Below are positions 63,050 through 64,000 of a stretch of DNA of 64,000 nt, piece by piece. The translations under genes and the position numbers were made by a program. This stretch comes from CAZKUN01 sp964555935 (GTDB taxonomy: Bacteria > Armatimonadota > Zipacnadia > Zipacnadales > VGFC01). The stretch spans positions 1 to 64,000 of the forward strand of contig CAZKUN010000016.1 in the NCBI GenBank assembly GCA_964555935.1. Reading direction: 5' to 3'. Every line of letters starts with the position of its first letter. Within the stretch, counting starts at the first letter, position 1. Under the pieces are notes generated by a model that saw nothing but the letters and a program-made list of their open reading frames with translations, made no database searches and was not told where the DNA came from.

Positions 63050-63616
63050 GTCGGCTCACCCGGCTCCTTCAGGTTCATCGGTATCCCGGACACGACGAAC
63101 GTGACCGTGTCGGCGATGGCCGCCACATCCTGGTTGAGCCAGCCCGCAAGGTCGCGAAATCGGCGGCTCGTTGCGTTGTCCGGCACGATCCCCATCCCAA
63201 CCTCGTTCGTCACGAGCACGATGTCGACAGGCGGGTCTTTCAGCACGTCGAGCAGCCCGTCAATCGCCTGACGGATCGCGTCGTCGTCCTCGTCGAGGCG
63301 AAACATCAGGTTCCCCATCCAGACAGTCAGGCAGTCGACGATGGCGGCTTCGGCAGCTTCCGGCAGTGAGTGAATCGCCTCGGCGAGTTCGAGCGGCGCC
63401 TCAACCGTGAGGTACGACGCATCGCGTTCCGTCTGGTGCTTCGCGATCCGCTCGCGCATCTCGTCATCCATCGCCTCGGCCGTCGCGATGAATGCCTTCG
63501 TCCGGTATCGCTGCATCAGCGCGAGCGCGTGTCGGCTCTTCCCGCTCCGCGCGAAGCGGACCAGAAGTCCGCGGTGCGTTCCGGGCGCCGCCGGTAACTA
63601 ATGTGACCCGTTTCAC
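63037..63616 (-). pseudogene. cobU: Adenosylcobinamide kinase/guanylyltransferase gene interrupted by a 34-nt segment
   Basis: CobU phosphorylates adenosylcobinamide and transfers GMP to it. Translation should start at GTG 63616, which overlaps the upstream stop in GTGA and has AGGGAC ahead of it. The first residues are MKRVTLVTGGAR, the exact CobU N-terminus. The next 34 nt (63580-63547) do not fit. After them the frame resumes SGKSRHALALMQRYRTKAF and continues to the TAG at 63039. Deleting the 34 nt gives a 181-aa protein, the normal CobU length, with the P-loop GGARSGKS intact and the His motif RIAKHQTER. Without removal, translation from the GTG ends after 50 residues (TGA at 63466-63464). 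An ATG at 63516 would lose the P-loop. It may be a pseudogene, a bypassed gene, or an assembly error. Confidence 0.85.
63547..63580 (-). repeat. 34-nt hairpin-bearing insertion in cobU P-loop codons
   Basis: On the coding strand this segment contains the perfect 6-bp stem GCGGAC / GTCCGC with a TTCTG loop, extended by a CGC / GCG outer stem across a 3-nt internal loop. The codon just before it (63583-63581) and the last three bases of it (63549-63547) are both CGG. This fits a REP-like palindromic insertion with a 3-bp target duplication, or a bypass element with matched take-off and landing codons. Confidence 0.7.
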
Positions 63617-64000
63617 TGCACGTCCCTCGCTAGCACGGCTTCAGATGCCACCAGATCCGCCTCGCTGAATATCTCAAGCGTGACGACGCGCGTCTCGGCG
63701 CCTTCGCCGCCGACGCTTTGCAGGATCAGCGCCAACTGCGACTGGGTCAGGCCCTCAAGCGACGCGTGGTCTTTCCCGTCGATGATCCCGTGCAGGTGCA
63801 TCACGCTCATGCGGTCGATGTACCGATCCAGGTACTCGGCGAGACTGTAGTCACTCAGCAGAACGTGCCCCACATCAATGCAGATGCTCGCGCCATGTTT
63901 GCGCACGATGTCGTCCACCCATTCATACGGGTAGGCGAGTGTCTCAACCGCCAGCAGCTCCGGGTGGTCCACAATCGCGCATAGCTCGCCGAGCGACCGA
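63613..64000 (-). CDS. cbiR: Probable cobamide-remodelling phosphodiesterase CbiR (C-terminal part)
   Basis: The frame is open at the window edge; 128 C-terminal residues are visible. The sequence is an AP-endonuclease-2-like TIM barrel: AVETLAYPYEWVDDIV, ICIDVGHVLL and SVMHLHGIIDGKDHASL, with Asp/His metal ligands in the last two. CbiR hydrolyses the phosphodiester of cobamides to release cobinamide phosphate so the lower ligand can be exchanged. The family is otherwise close to sugar phosphate isomerases/epimerases. Its stop overlaps the cobU start by 4 nt (GTGA), which supports the CbiR reading. The N-terminus is missing. Confidence 0.75.
   Translation of the reverse strand, partial: RSLGELCAIVDHPELLAVETLAYPYEWVDDIVRKHGASICIDVGHVLLSDYSLAEYLDRYIDRMSVMHLHGIIDGKDHASLEGLTQSQLALILQSVGGEGAETRVVTLEIFSEADLVASEAVLARDVQ

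Noticed and set aside
63037..63516. Short cobU starting at ATG 63516
   Set aside because: It would omit the P-loop and first strand needed for activity. The upstream GTG 63616 encodes the true N-terminus and is coupled to the preceding gene's stop.
1..64000. CRISPR arrays, tRNA or rRNA genes, transposases, phage genes
   Set aside because: No regularly spaced repeats, cloverleaf-like sequences, rRNA signatures or mobility proteins were found on either strand by reading.

Overview
This is a GC-rich bacterial scaffold, probably from a metagenome-assembled genome: it contains a 10-N scaffold gap at 980-989. It has 36 complete or interrupted protein genes plus two partial genes, one at each edge. 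I found no rRNA, tRNA, CRISPR array, transposase or phage gene. The gene content is that of a glycan-degrading bacterium: many large Sec-exported enzymes, heparinase II/III-like lyases, URO-D-like methyltransferases, a PQQ-propeller/malectin protein, a hydrazine-synthase-alpha-like cytochrome and a prepilin-type protein. This mix is typical of Planctomycetota, Armatimonadota, Hydrogenedentota and similar candidate phyla. The phylum cannot be fixed from the sequence alone. Two glycyl radical enzymes point to anaerobic metabolism.

Layout. 1-11,044: a truncated exported protein, then a plus-strand operon of a glycyl radical enzyme (across the N gap), a 1,283-aa exported six-hairpin-like protein and a 1,511-aa exported GH42-like protein. 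11,048-17,578: a minus-strand unit of a sodium:alanine-type symporter and two heparinase II/III-like lyases. 17,752-25,740: a PQQ-propeller/methyltransferase/malectin fusion and a discoidin/propeller/c-type heme protein, ending at a strong hairpin terminator. 25,805-42,763: GH4, URO-D, GH-like TIM barrel, tandem sugar-binding domains, GH127, GH42, a secreted FAD oxidoreductase, GH95 fucosidase and a GHL15-like hydrolase, mostly as divergent pairs.

42,757-50,137: a tight five-gene minus-strand operon (glycyl radical enzyme, NodB-like deacetylase, DegT-type PLP enzyme, divergent cysteine hydrolase, URO-D), with a divergent radical SAM/SPASM-like protein and an iron-sulfur flavoprotein beside it. 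50,298-61,506: another heparinase-like lyase, a prepilin/FecR fusion, an SGNH hydrolase, a cysteine hydrolase-aldolase-deacetylase trio (the last frameshifted at a G8 run), a beta-helix protein and an exported TIM-barrel protein. 61,522-64,000: a ChbG/YdjC deacetylase and a cobamide salvage set (cobS, cobU, probable cbiR).

How they fit together. Exported lyases and hydrolases would cut uronic-acid-, fucose- and arabinose-containing polymers. Intracellular GH127, GH42 and GH4 would finish the oligosaccharides. Aldolase, glycyl radical enzymes and FAD/NAD oxidoreductases would process the sugars. Cobamide salvage would serve corrinoid enzymes, possibly the URO-D-family proteins.

The most striking anomaly is in cobU. 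A 34-nt hairpin-bearing segment lies exactly between the GGAR and SGKS halves of the P-loop, flanked by identical CGG codons, and removing it restores a normal 181-aa CobU. It is either a REP-like insertion, a candidate translational bypass element, or an assembly artefact.
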